From contig OX637402.1 in assembly GCA_951799425.1 (NCBI GenBank), forward strand, positions 27,062,492 through 27,126,491: 64,000 nt of DNA, given 5' to 3'. Numbering within the stretch: position 1 is the stretch's first letter; each line of letters begins with the position of its first letter. Under the pieces are notes generated by a model. The model made no database searches, was not told where the DNA came from, and was given only the letters and a program-made list of their open reading frames with translations. Origin of the DNA: Ilex aquifolium. Lineage: Eukaryota; Streptophyta; Magnoliopsida; Aquifoliales; Aquifoliaceae. The position numbers and the translations under genes are program-made. Positions 23,770 through 35,661 of this stretch are shown piece after piece.

Positions 23770-24280
23770 AAAGGTAGACCTGTCAACGAAATCGAGTTTA
23801 GATTGGATTGGATTCTGACTGATCCAAATCCAAATCTGAGTTTAAAAGCCCGATCCGATAATTCGATGGATTTTATTTTCGTAATTCATATCCGAATCCG
23901 TTAACAATCTAAAATTCGATCCGAAAATTCAATCTGATTCGAACAACTTAATTAACTAAATTTTAACTATTTTTTTTAAAATAATCACTTAATTTCTTTA
24001 ATATTTATAAAAAAAATTATAAATTATTCAAATCGGATCGAATACAAGTATATCTAAATCTAAATCCATAAAATATAAGATATCGAATTCAAATTCAAAT
24101 TCAAATTCAAATTTAAATTTAAATTATCAATAAAAAATAATAATTAATATACAATTAATCGAATTCAAATTCAAATTTAAATTTAAATTATCAATAAAAA
24201 ATAATAATTAATATACAACTAATCAATTTAAATTCAAATTAAATTCAGATCAGAATGTAATCGTCTACCCCAGTGTGTAG
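23770..24280. mobile_element. Possible hAT-like insertion in the spacer
   Basis: Starts GGTAGACCTGTCAACG and ends near TCGTCTACC. Both ends share the inverted GGTAGAC motif. The corresponding place in unit 0 (about 1880-1905) lacks it, and in unit B the right end is deleted. The interior contains an ATTCAA microsatellite and a roughly 55-base duplication near 24085-24235. The family is uncertain. Confidence 0.45.
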
Positions 24281-26029
24281 CCGCCATTAGGCAACACAAT
24301 TACCGGCAAACATTGTGAAAAGTCATAAATGTATCGACATGTCGCGGGACGTGGTGTTTTACTTACCACGTGAACTTTTTATCTCGACTAACAACTACAT
24401 AGACTAAAAACAGTGACGACTGACTAGAGTTCAAAATCAAATAGCTGACATGAAAAATAAATATTAAATTTTAAAGTAATAAAAATGAGACAAAATAGTA
24501 TTACATTATTTGATGCCTATTTTTGACTTGTATTTTTTATTAGAAATAATGTTATTCATACTTAATTTATTAAAATAATTTGTTGGCACAATCATTCATA
24601 ATCATTTGATTGACAAATGGTCTAATATTTATTATGATTCCCAATCAATTCAATAATTGTGATGAATTAAATCAATAAATTATATTAATCATTGATTAGT
24701 GTAGCATTAAGGTTGTACCAAGTCGAACAAGGTTTCTTGCCGACTCTCTTCTCTCTTTTGTTTGTCTGAAGCAAAAGGGAATCGCAAGTTGATTTGGATA
24801 TAATATTTTTTCATGGTGTGAGTGACCGCCGAGGGGCTTGGACCGGGTCAACAAATTCTGAATCAGTGGCTACCCGGGTCATTATCATTCTGTGAATGAA
24901 TCCATTTTGGGCACGCAAGGAAGAGCCAATCACACTTGAAATTTGACTTTTATAATTTGGGACAATATCTAGATTCTACACGCAATTGAATCGGATAATT
25001 GCCAGATTGCGATGGTCCAGAACCATTAAGGCTTTATCTTGTGCTGTCTATGGACTATATCTTTAAAAGTCGGGGAAATTGGAGGAATATATACCAAATT
25101 GGAGTTAATTGTAAAAAAATATACAAAAAAAAATGTAGAGTAAATAAGTCCTTAATTTTGATATTTATTTGTGTCTAAATACATTATTTGAAATTTCTAA
25201 ATTTTCTTGTGACATTTTGTCAAACATATATTTTTATATAACTTCATTCAAACAGTCTATTTCTGTTTTTGAATTTATTACCACATGCACAAAATTACTT
25301 AACACTGTCTTTGTTATAGTGTATTGTTACACTGTCTTTGTTATACTATGAGGGAAATACAGTTAGCAGTTAGGAGATACACACAGTTTATTCACACACA
25401 ATGAATAAAATGGTAGAAACACATGACAGAAACATCGTATTTCACACAAGCCAACAATCAACTTTTAACAATTGGTTTTGGTCTTCAAATGCCGAAGTTC
25501 ATATGTATCTTCAAATAACAAACAAATCTTCAAAAAAAATATGGTGTTGACGATTTTTACATCAAATGAGCTGAACAGTAAGATTTTTCCTTCAAAGACG
25601 AAACCCTATAGATGTTCAAGGATAATTTTAGGGCCTATCACTAAGGAAGATGAAGTGGTTTTTAGAGAAGAAGAAGAAGCCCAAACATTTTTTGAAAATG
25701 AAGCGTTTCGCAAATAAATTTCAACATATCTAATTAATTAATTAAAATATATTCCTTAAACCGTTTTAAGAAAGTAAATTTTAGGATGAAGATATTAAGA
25801 GATTTCGAATTAAATGACCCTAAATTTCAGCGCCTAAGATAAATGTTTTGTTACAGATTTTAGGAAATAAAATTTTATAAAATGGACATTTACGTTTTTG
25901 TATCTCAATAGTGTACTTTTTTTCAAAATATTTTTTCTGTGTACTTTTTTACAATTATGTCTAATTTTGGTGTACCGGCTTCCAAATGACCCTTAAAGTC
26001 TGGACCTTTTTAGAGCCCACGATCTTTTG
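24281..26029. repeat. Unit A spacer, no gene
   Basis: Colinear with unit B up to about 45120. Unit B carries an extra block with a Stowaway near 25210 of this unit. No conserved protein is recognised. The ORF at 25472-25717 is not maintained in unit B. Confidence 0.55.
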
Positions 26030-27517
26030 GGCTTGTAAAAAATGGCCCAGGTAACTCGCTCAAACGAACTCCCATGAGCACGAACTGGGCCACAAACTGA
26101 TTGCAAGAAAGCTTGGAGTAACAAGTTCGGCACGATAACAAGTTTGGAATTCAGGAGCCTGGCACAGGGTTAGTCTGCAGAGCTACAGTATGACACGTGG
26201 ACAGGAGACAAGGGAACATTACCTGACGACTCTGATGAACAAAAACCCACAGATAGTGGAGATAAACATCTATATTGAAAAATCAATTTTCGACAGAACG
26301 AAAAAGACATATATGGTAGAATCGTAACTATAGAATATGACCCTAATCGAAATGCATACATTTGTCTCATACACTATGGGGATAATGAGAAGACGGATCA
26401 AGTATTACTGTCGGCGAGTAGTGGATTCAAAAAGTCTTTGGAGACCACAGCACCAGGTTAAAAACAAACATAGAAGGGACCACAGAATCAGCCAAAAAGA
26501 ATAAGCATGAAACTCTAACTACCAATTGTATAAATAATCAACAAGGCTAGAGTGCACAAGAGAGCCATTTTTCTGTAAGTACCAAGTGAAACCTAGGCAA
26601 TGTCTCGTAAAGGCTTCAAGCCAAACTTTTGAGACCGATCTTCAACAATCCTAAACTTTTGAAAAAGTCATAATTTAACCCGTAAAAAATTATAACTTAC
26701 ACTTTAAAGCATTACTCTTTTTAAAGGGCGAATTTTACTTTGCACCTTGAAAGATTTTAAATTTTTTATTTTGTATCTTCAAAAATGAAATTTTTCACAT
26801 TGCACTGTAGCCCCTTCTGTTATTACAACATGACATTTCTGTTAGCTTTCCGTTAGTTTTTCCGTTAGTGTCAATGAGTTGATTTTTGAAGGAAAAAATA
26901 ACGGAATCTAACAAAATAGCTGTAATACAACACTTTTAATACACTGAGAATATAATATAAAAAATTTAATATTTAAAGATACAAAATAAAAAATTTTAAA
27001 ATCTTTCAAGATTCAAAATATGAAAAATCCCTTTTCAAGAAGTGTGAGGGAATTGGGCCAGTGACGTGGGCCGTTATCCATCGGCCTAAAGAGACATGAC
27101 CGGTCAGCCTAACTTCTGGATAGGTTGTGGGCCATTGCGTTCGGTTTGAAAAAACAGGTTGTGGTCCTTTTCGAAAGCATGCCTTGTCACTTCTGGCACG
27201 TTTGACCTATCAAAATGGGTTGTCGGTCTGGGCCAACAGATCACAAGAATTTAAAGCTCATTACTACCAGTTAGAAAATCTATTAAGGGGGCCATAACTC
27301 TTACAAATCTTACATTTCTCCTCACAAAAAAAATTTATTATCTACTCAGCAAGGAACTACGAAAAAAAATAGCTCATATTTGAGAGTTCCGCCCATAGCT
27401 CATTACTTTATAAAAGCAAGAATGTGGGGCTAGAGAAATCTTGGAATCAACATGTTGTTCTAAAGGATTGTAAATCCTTATTCCTAATAGATATGTAGTT
27501 CAAATAATAAAACAAAA
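26030..27517. mobile_element. Degenerate LTR-like sequence, present in both units
   Basis: Two stretches look like retroelement promoter regions. One has ATGACACGTGGACAGGAG upstream of TTGTATAAATAATC near 26530. The other has CTTTATAAAAGCAAG near 27408. Both are matched in unit B (45120-46669), so they predate the duplication. I cannot define TG...CA ends or target duplications, and no gag-pol frame is present. Confidence 0.3.
26723..27034. mobile_element. MITE with roughly 60-bp inverted ends (unit A copy)
   Basis: AAAGGGCGAATTTTACTTTG at the left is answered by an inverted AAAATCCCTTTT end. Both are followed inward by matching AGATTTTAAA and TTTTGTATCTT segments. The same 312-bp element is at 45857-46168 in unit B, so it inserted before the unit duplicated. 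The superfamily is not certain. Confidence 0.65.
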
Positions 27518-27753
27518 TTAGGGGTGTCAACATGTCGTGTTTGTATGACTCGTATGTTGTGTTATTTGTGTCATGTCATAGTTATTCGTGTCGTGTTCAT
27601 ATCAAAATTCACAAAAAAATATATATATTTAGTGTGTTATGAATATTAAACATTATTAGTTTAAACTATTTATTATGCGTATTTAATAATCATGTCAATT
27701 TTATAATCGCTCGTGTCGAATTCGTATCAACGAGTCAGAGTTGACATCCCTAA
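27518..27753. mobile_element. Small hAT-like MITE (unit A copy)
   Basis: The ends TTAGGGGTGTCAAC and GTTGACATCCCTAA are inverted repeats. The matching copy is at 46670-46907. TAGGGGTGTCAA ends are common among plant hAT MITEs. Confidence 0.65.
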
Positions 27754-27760
27754 AAAAAAT

Positions 27761-28537
27761 AAGGAAATTTGGAAGCCGGTCCCCCTATTTGGACTTGTTT
27801 GGACTTAAGTTCGTCAAGGAAACTTATTTGTTATAAAGTCCATTTTTTGTCAATTTTACCATACTATCCATTCCCTTTAGAAGTGAAATAAAACTAAAAA
27901 TTAAAAACTCTTAAATATTAAGAGTTTAACTAACATTAAAATCTTTTCTCTCTGATATCTATCTATATTCATATATATGTTAAGAATTTGATTAACATTA
28001 AAATTTTTCCTCTCTCTTATCTATATATATCCATATATATGTTAGGTATATATATATATAGTAACATTAAAAATAAAAAAATAGTAACATTCAAATACAA
28101 AAAAAATTATGATTTGGACACAAAAAATAATACATTTAAACACAAAAAATAGTAACATTTAAACATTAAAAAATTGAAACATTCAATATTAATATTTTTA
28201 AAAAATAACAACAGTAACATGTTCAACAAAAATATTAGCATGTTCAACAAAAATAGTAACATGCTTAACAAAAACTATAACATACTTAACAATAATTATT
28301 TCTCTCAAATTCAAACACAAAAAATAGTACCATTCAAACACAAAAAATAGTAATATTCAAAAACAAAAAAAAATAGTAATATTGAATATTAATATTTATT
28401 AAAATAATAGTAGTAACATGCTCAACAAAAACAGTAACATGCTCAACATAATAGTAACATTCTCAACATAATAGTAACATTAACAGTAACATACTCAACA
28501 AAAGTACTAATATGAACAGTAACATAATAAAAAAATA

Positions 28538-28590
<53 letters not shown>

Positions 28591-28797
28591 TACCATTTTC
28601 CTCACCATAGCACTACCACCATCGCACCATCGTCACCTCCCGAGCAACGCTACCCATCACGTTGTCATCACCTCCACAACAACGCTCACCACCATCACCA
28701 CCACACAAAAACTCATTCAAGTTCCACTTCGATAGCTCCTTTTTACTCTACACCACCGCCACCACTATACTTGTATCATCTCCATAACAACCCAACG

Positions 28798-28832
<35 letters not shown>

Positions 28833-29092
28833 CTTTGAATTTGAATTTTAAATTTATGATGAAGATTTTATTGGCATATTTTAATTGACCTTGAATTAAG
28901 GGATAACAATTTCCAAAATAGAAAATTAATTTAACTTCCTTTCAAGGAAGGGTACTTTTGAAAAAAAAAAAAAAAAAGTGGACTTAAGTCATTACATATA
29001 ATTTTAAACATGGATTTAACCCCTTATAAGTTTCTTTGCAGGACTTATCTCCAAACAAGTACATCTAGGGGGACTCATTTCCAATTTTCACA
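27761..29092. mobile_element. Unit A-specific insertion, probably Mutator-like
   Basis: Absent from unit B, where CATCCCTAATAAAAATAC is continuous (about 46900-46915). The ends are diverged inverted repeats: GTCCCCCTATTTGGACTTG near 27782 and, inverted, GTCCCCCTAGATGTACTTG near 29057. A/T-rich flanks resembling AAAAAAATA hint at a 9-bp duplication. The interior has AAAATAGTAACAT-type repeats, a (TA)n run and a short CCA/TCA-rich tract, with no transposase. Confidence 0.55.
28539..28588. repeat. (TA)n microsatellite
   Basis: About 25 uninterrupted TA units within the unit A-specific insertion. A shorter TA run followed by (AG)n lies at about 28798-28831. Confidence 0.95.
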
Positions 29093-31009
29093 TAAAAATA
29101 CTACTTATGGCCCATTTAAAGCCATCAAGGTCGGATCAATTGGAAAGATGGACCAATTTTTTCTTTCTGTTCGGTCTGACCTAGGCGTTGATTTGTGGGT
29201 TGGGCTTCCTCAAACTGGTTCACGGCCCTCGATTATTCAGTTCAATTCCATCACTTGTTTTCTTTAATTGTCTCATACATTGTTGCCCAATTAAAATTTT
29301 CTTTCTATGGGAACTACTTTCCAATGAGTAAAATACCAATGGAAGGACTGGTTGCTTCTTCATTATTGTCCAACTAATTAAGCACAACGTCCTAGATGCT
29401 GTAGATCCGACGACTTATATTTTAACGTTTTAACCACGAGGAAATACCTAACCTAAGTATATTATTCTCCTTCAGAATAAATGAGTTTAAGCTTAGAGTT
29501 GTTGGGGGACTTTTAATGGCTTGGATGATTCTAAAGCAAGCTGAATGGAGCCAAACCCAAGTTTTGTTGAATTAGTAACGAGTCCAGCTAGCTCGGACGA
29601 GTATGAGCTGAGTGTGAGCAATTGTATTCTATAGGAAGTTATAGGGTCAATCCTGATAAAGGAACATAGTCACAAAAATATGCTACAACCATCTACTCAT
29701 CTTTTATTTTTATTTATTTTTTTACACACCGACAAATGACCGATGAATTGGATACAACAAATTGAAGCTAGAGTTTTGTAGACAGCTCTTATAATTTGAT
29801 TAGATTGCTTCAAATAGAAGCTTTTGAGATGGAACACAGTTGCCAAATAAATATACGTCAATTTGACTAACACTAAATACCAAATAAATACAGTTGCCAA
29901 ATAAATATCCGTGAATTTCACTAACAGTAAATACCATGCATGTCCTACTTCCCCAAAACATTTATATATGTGACCCAAAATTCGTTTTGGGCATGCCTTT
30001 CTAGAGTAACTAAATTATAAAATTTTCGAATCTACCTTCTCTCTCATCATTCATTCATATCACATGCTTCTGTGTATCTTCCACGACCCCCCACAGATCA
30101 AAAAAAAAAAAACGAAACTATCAATTCAGTACCTACTTTACTGATATTTTATAGCAATGTAATTGACTTGCATGATTTTTTTTAATCAACTGGAATTTTT
30201 AACAAGGGAGAAGATGAGAGGACTTGATTTTAATTGCCCTTTTTTTTTTGTAGTATTCAATCATGTGAAATATCTCTTCTAAAGATTTGAAGATGTAATG
30301 GGCTATTGCTAAGTGGGTAGTTAGGAAGCTCCATGATATCGGTAGCGTGATCGAATAAAACCAGAATGACACAATTACACCACGTCTACTGATTATTATA
30401 GATAAATTAGGTTATTGTTTTTCTAAAAAAATTTCTTTGTTGATTCGTAGAATACTAAAGTGATCGTAAGAAGACCAAAAAAAAAACTTTAATTTCTCAA
30501 ACTTTAATTTGAATATCAAAGAAGCTTATTAGTTTTCCAAGTCAGGAGAAATTAGAAAACTTAAACAGTCTAAAACTACCAAAAGTGCCCAAAATCATGT
30601 GGTAAAACGAAAAAAAAAAAATGCTTGAGAGATGATGTTACCAATTTTGTAGAACTCAGCTGGATTTATGGAATGTGGACTTGAGCCATCTTTTAGATCT
30701 GCTCAGATTTCAAATCCTTCCTATTCCACTTTCACTCAATTTTATTCACAGATAGAGCACTCGCTATGTACAAGGGAATAGTCCACTTATAAATAGTGGG
30801 TCTCACTTGTATTAAATATTAAGTATAACGGTGACACCACGTTACCATTTGTCACGTGGTCTTAGTATAAAATAAACATCATTTCTTTACACATGATGGT
30901 TATTTTCTTACACGGACATGGTAGTTACTGAATTAAATAAGATCTATTTGCTTACATGTTGATTTATTATTGATTGATCACATCACATGATAATAATAAG
31001 AGCAATGCT
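29093..31009. repeat. Unit A spacer with a local 54-bp duplication
   Basis: Colinear with 46908-50100 of unit B, apart from the Helitron cluster in B. At 29837-29944 a 54-base segment beginning CAGTTGCCAAATAAATAT is tandemly duplicated; unit B has one copy. About 400 bases (29390-29795) have no counterpart in B. No gene. Confidence 0.6.
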
Positions 31010-31167
31010 ATAGGGACCTTATTTGAGGACCTAATGATGTGGCTTCAATGCTACAATTTGATTAGTTGTGAGTTCTAATGTTAGATGAAGCCCACAACCA
31101 ATCCAATGGTTGTACATCATTAGGTCCCTAAATTAGGTCCCAAAATTAGGTTCAAATAGCATTTCCC
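31010..31167. mobile_element. Mutator-type MITE, 158 bp
   Basis: The ends GAGCAATGCTATAGGGACC and (inverted) GGGAAATGCTATTTGAACC are flanked by the perfect 9-bp duplication TAATAATAA (31001-31009 and 31168-31176). The empty site in unit B reads CACGACAATAATAACGTG near 50096. It inserted after the units separated. Confidence 0.88.
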
Positions 31168-31396
31168 TAATAATAACGTCAGTAGAAGTATAATGCATTT
31201 CTTGAGTGAAATTGAGGGATGCAGAAGTTCTTTAGTCCCATTTATTTTTCTTATTCTTTTTTGCAAATGGTAATATTCACCGACAAATCACCAATGAATG
31301 TTTGTAGCCAGATCGTAGATGATAGATTGCTACTAGCTAGTGGAAGCTTTTGAGTAGAACACAGTTGCCAACATTCGTTTTAGGAATGCCTTTCTG

Positions 31397-31577
31397 GAGT
31401 AATGCTATTTGGACCTAAAAATTTAACATAAAAATCTGACATGATGATGTGGTTTCATAGGGATCATTGGATCAACACTAAGTTCCAATGTTTGATGGGG
31501 TCTACAGTGAATCCAAAGGTCACAGTGAATTAGGTCAGATTTTTATGTCAGATTTTTAGGTCCCAATAGCATTGCTC
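31397..31577. mobile_element. Related MITE, 181 bp, unit A only
   Basis: The ends GAGTAATGCTATTTGGACC and (inverted) GAGCAATGCTATTGGGACC belong to the same family as 31010-31167. Unit B near 50325 has only TTCTGGAGTAACATTCATT. No clean 9-bp duplication is present, so one border may have been altered or excised. Confidence 0.7.
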
Positions 31578-32487
31578 CATTCATTATCACAAGTTGTTTA
31601 ATTCTGTCTATTGAATGATCTCTGGTTTTATCAACTGTGATCTTTTAATTAGAGCTATGGGGATTTGATTTCAGTTGCCTGTTTTGATAGTAAACAATTG
31701 TGTGAAATGTCTCCTCCAAAGATTTATGAATTAAAAAGTTATGCCACTCAATAGCAAAATCATAGTGGCCACTCCTCGGCGGATCGTTAAAACTTAAGAC
31801 CATTAGAGAGGGAGCGAGATTGAATAAAACCGAAATAACACCATAATCTTAAGACTTATAGTGTATCCCATGTAACATGTTGCATATTGTCATACCAAAA
31901 AGATTGAAAGTAAAGAAATCTGAGCATAGCATTTATAACTATAAAAGTGCCAAGACTTAAAACATAAAACAGAAAAAAAAAGGGTTTTAAAAAATAGCCT
32001 AAAGGATAGTTTTTGGCCAAAAAATGAGTTGGATGATGTCCTAAATTTTGTAAAACTTGTTGAAACAATTTAAGAGAATGAGATCTTTAGTAATTTTTTA
32101 TCATCATAACTGAAATATATCTAGATTAGCACCGCTTACGATGATCCTGGTCTATTTCGATTATGTTGTGCTTCTAATCTAATTAGAAGTGAGAGATAAT
32201 AAACATATGCTTTACAAGAAAGGACAACTAAATTTTCATAATTTATAGGAGTCTTCACCATATCATAAATTATCAGTTATAGCCTGTCATTGGGCTACAT
32301 GCTAACCCAATCTAGACCATAAGCTGATTTCTATTGCCATTTAATTTGCTTCAAATGTATAACACAATAATAGGAGTTTCGTATGCAATTCATGCAGACA
32401 ATTTCAGTTTTCAAAACAACCCAATATATAAATAGCAACTGGTATCGGGGAAAGGTATTAAATATATATATATATGTATATATAGCT
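31578..32487. repeat. Unit A spacer, no gene
   Basis: Colinear with 50335-51240 of unit B, ending in a TA-rich stretch. In unit B that stretch took the large Helitron cluster. Confidence 0.6.
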
Positions 32488-32618
32488 TCAACAAGGTAGC
32501 ATGTCTGGTGGTGGTGGTAGTAGACTTGTTTGTGGGCTCTTGCCATTTTTCACAAAAAACGCCATGTCCATGCCCCATGTAAGGTGGCGATCCAAATGGC
32601 AGTGCATGAACCAAACTC
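32488..32618 (-). pseudogene. Orphan laccase exon 6 of a second laccase type (unit A)
   Basis: A 131-nt block with a TTGCAG-type acceptor and a TGA stop has exactly the length and phase of laccase exon 6. It reads [20 protein letters not shown] followed by [22 protein letters not shown]. All type-1/type-3 copper residues are kept and the frame is open. It differs at many residues from copies 1-3, so it derives from a different laccase paralogue. No exon 5 or earlier exon lies upstream: the next coding DNA on this strand is exon 6 of laccase 2, 3 kb away. It is a relic of a lost gene. Confidence 0.88.
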
Positions 32619-33093
32619 CTGCAATATCAACACCACCACAACGATAATAATAACCAAAAAAAAAATAAGGGAAAGATTACGATAACAAAGTTATACTTTT
32701 TGTTATGGTACTAAATGTTGCAATTCGTTGAGATTACAATTCACACAGTTGTGATTACTACTCAATGGGTTTCTTGGGGGTCGAATAGAATTTTAATCGA
32801 CTCAAACTTTAATACGTAAAAAAATATAATCTTTAATCGACTCGAATTTTAGTACATAAAAAATAAATTTTAATTAACTCAAATCAAATTTTAATACATA
32901 AAAAATTTGAAAAATAGAGGGGATCTCATTGAAGATATGTCTATCTAGAGGGGGTGTGGATAAAATTTTTCCTTAAATATATCTTGGCCAATTTAGTAAA
33001 ATTACATTATAATTAACACTTTTAATTTGACAGGAGGTGTCAGTGAAGATTCAAGAAATAAAGAGGGTGTCTTTAAAGATATGATAAATTAAA
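32619..33093. repeat. Unit A spacer after the orphan exon
   Basis: Colinear with 58224-58739. Contains a family of AATTTTAATYGACTC motifs. The first part may be remnant intron of the lost laccase. Confidence 0.5.
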
Positions 33094-34111
33094 GGGAGAA
33101 TTACACCCACACCCCCTGAGATTTGTCACTTAATCACTCAGACCCCCTGACATTTGAAATATTACACACAGACCCTCTGAGGTTTGTACGCGCGTAACAC
33201 TTAGACCCCTACTGTAAATATGTCTATTAATAAATTACACTCAGACCCCCTAAAATTTGTAAATATATATTACTTAGACTCCTTAAGTTTAAAATATTAT
33301 ACATAGACTAAAAATATTTCAATCAAATATAAAATATTTTAAAATTTACAATTAAAATTCATGTTCTATTGAATCTTTTATTGAAATAAAATCAAAACTA
33401 AAAATTCAATTTTTTCTTAAAAAATCGTCATTAGTATACAATTATATTGTCTATTGAAATTTAATTTGATCGTTTAAACTATCAAATTAAAATACCAAAC
33501 TACCCCAATTAAAGCTAAAAGATATTGTGTCAATTACAGTTTGATCATTTATTTAATTTTTTAGTTTTATTCTAATAGATAGTATAATTATATACTAACT
33601 ATGATTTTTTTTTAAAAACTAGATTTTTATTTTTGATTTTATTTCAATAAATGACATAATAGAACATAAATTTTATATGTAAAATTTATATTCTATTATG
33701 AATGACTTAGACCCCTTGTTTGATTTTTTATCTTTATTCCAATAGATAGTATAATTGTATACTAATTACGATTTTTTAACAAAAAATTAAATTTTTATTT
33801 TTAATTTTATTTCAATAAATGATACAATAGAATATGAATTTTGGTTGTAAAATTTAAAATATTTAATATTCTATCTTTGATTAAAATATTTTTTATCTAA
33901 GTATAATATTTTAAACTTAAGGAGTCTAAGTATTATATACCTACAAACTTCAAGAGGTTCTAAGTGTAATTTATTAATTGATATATTTACAGCAGTGGTC
34001 TAAGTGTTACGCGCGTACAAACCTAAGGGGGTCTGTGTGTAATATTTCAAATGTCAGGAGGTCTGGGTGATTAAGTGACAAACTTTAAGGGGTGTGAGTG
34101 TAATTCTCCCT
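33094..34111. mobile_element. Mutator-like non-autonomous element with very long inverted repeats
   Basis: The ends GGGAGAATTACACCC and GTGTAATTCTCCC extend into inverted repeats of more than 200 bases per side (CAGACCCCCTGACATTTGAA on the left has an inverted match near 34060). The flanks carry the perfect 9-bp duplication TAAATTAAA (33085-33093 and 34112-34120). The empty site survives in unit B as ATGATAAATTAAAAGCAGTG near 58731. Length is 1,018 bp, with no coding sequence. Confidence 0.93.
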
Positions 34112-35661
34112 AAATTAAAAGCAGTGTGAATGTAATTTTTCCAAAGAAAAATAATGCTTTAATTTAGAAAAATATATGTGCAGTACATCTAGGAACTCAA
34201 TTATCTGTACTTCAATTTGTACTACCAAGATGACCTATGCTATAAAGATACACAAACCAGCAAAACCTCAATTTCAATCTCTGTCTATCTCTTCAAGTGC
34301 TTCTGATCTTCCAAATTCTCTCACTCATCTCTACTTTGTATTTTCTCCCAAACCCCAATTCCATCATGTTTCTTATTGCTGAGGATTTTGATTATTTCTA
34401 TTGAATTTGTTGGTGTTTTTGAAATAGACGAAGTATAACGTTTCAAATCTCATTCAATACATTTTTTTACAATTATACATTATTGGAAGATGAAGAAGTT
34501 AGTGGGGGTTCCACTTGAACCCATAGCGAGTAAGTTGTCATTGGAAACAACTAAGATCTATTGTATTGAAGCAGATGCAAATACATTGACTTGAGTAACT
34601 AAATTCCTATGGTAAGACTCATCCTACAAATTTTTCTATGTGAAGTTTTTCTTTTCTCTATAACAAAGAAGCATTTTGATTATGTGTTTCATGAAGGTGT
34701 AATTGTAGGTAAGTTTGGGATGCGTGTAACGATGCTAAACCACACATAGAAGACTCCAAAGGACGATCTTCGACTTATTTGCAGTACAATTTGAAGAGTG
34801 GTGATGATGAACTGGTATGTCAAGTTCAATAACCCGTAAGATATTTTTGTTTCTCTTTGATCTTTGGCCCCACCACCAGTCAACCAATAATTTCCAACCA
34901 GTAATGCTATGTGAGTTGTTAGATAAGTGTCTTATTGACGCTTACAATATATTCAATGGATGTGATGTTCCAAATATTTATTGGGGGCATTAGGTAAGGG
35001 TATCAGCTGCCTTGTCTTTGGGTCAGCACTGGACATATCGAATACATATCATACATATCCAACAAAAAATTTGTTATTTAAACATATTTTGTTGACATAA
35101 TGCATTATAACTATTAAATTGCTAGTCGGTCTAAATTAATTATCAAATTATATTAATAAAATTAGGTCCAAGTAACTTACTCATAATAAAATATCTGAAT
35201 ACTTTGTCGATAGTATCCACACTACATATACTTTTGGTATGAAAGTATATATGTCTAGCAATAGATGAATACAGATCTTGTTGGGATATTATCTCTGTAT
35301 TAATAGATGAAAAAAATTGTATTTTGCATTGATGTTGTCTTTTTGAATCCATATGAAGGAATTGTATTGGAAGACTTGGTTCCTTTGCAATTCTTTTATT
35401 AAGAGCTAGGTTGATTTGCTTGTTTTGCTTTGTTAATGAACGGCACAGGGCTTTCCCCTGTTTTTTATTTGCATGCACACATTTTTCAATCAATGAAATT
35501 TATTTTTTTTCTGAAAAAAAAACTCAATTATATAATAATTTATTGATCCGAAGAGAGAACAAATGTAATAATTTATTGATCACAAGCATATTTTGCTTTG
35601 CGGCTTACAATTTTATTTAATGGGGCATGCAAATGTTTTATTGTAGAAATCTTGTAGAGCT
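34112..35661. repeat. Unit A right spacer, 3' flank of laccase 2
   Basis: Colinear with 58740-61383, minus the unit B insertions. Around 34240-34390 a TATA-like CTATAAAGATA is followed by CT-rich leader-like DNA and short ORFs, possibly a dead gene start, but I cannot identify a protein. Bases 34980-35250 match the window's first 400 bases. A segment encoding NERHRAFPCFL near 35437-35470 is conserved in all units and may be retroelement 3' debris. Confidence 0.5.

Noticed and set aside
25472..25717. 81-residue ORF in the unit A spacer
   Set aside because: The counterpart at about 44640-44850 in unit B is interrupted and the amino-acid sequence has no family features.
29010..29377. ORFs of 85 and 60 residues, partly repeated in unit B at 46867-47192
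   Set aside because: They cross a transposon insertion boundary in unit A, have no recognisable motif, and the conservation is explained by recent unit duplication.
34176..34382. Possible small gene after a TATA-like box, also at 58800-59021
   Set aside because: The ORFs differ in frame between units and stop quickly. It may be a dead gene start but I cannot support a product.
35411..35620. Conserved ORF with NERHRAFPCFLFACTHF in every unit
   Set aside because: Short, without a family match, and conserved simply because the units are duplicates. At most it is retroelement 3' debris.
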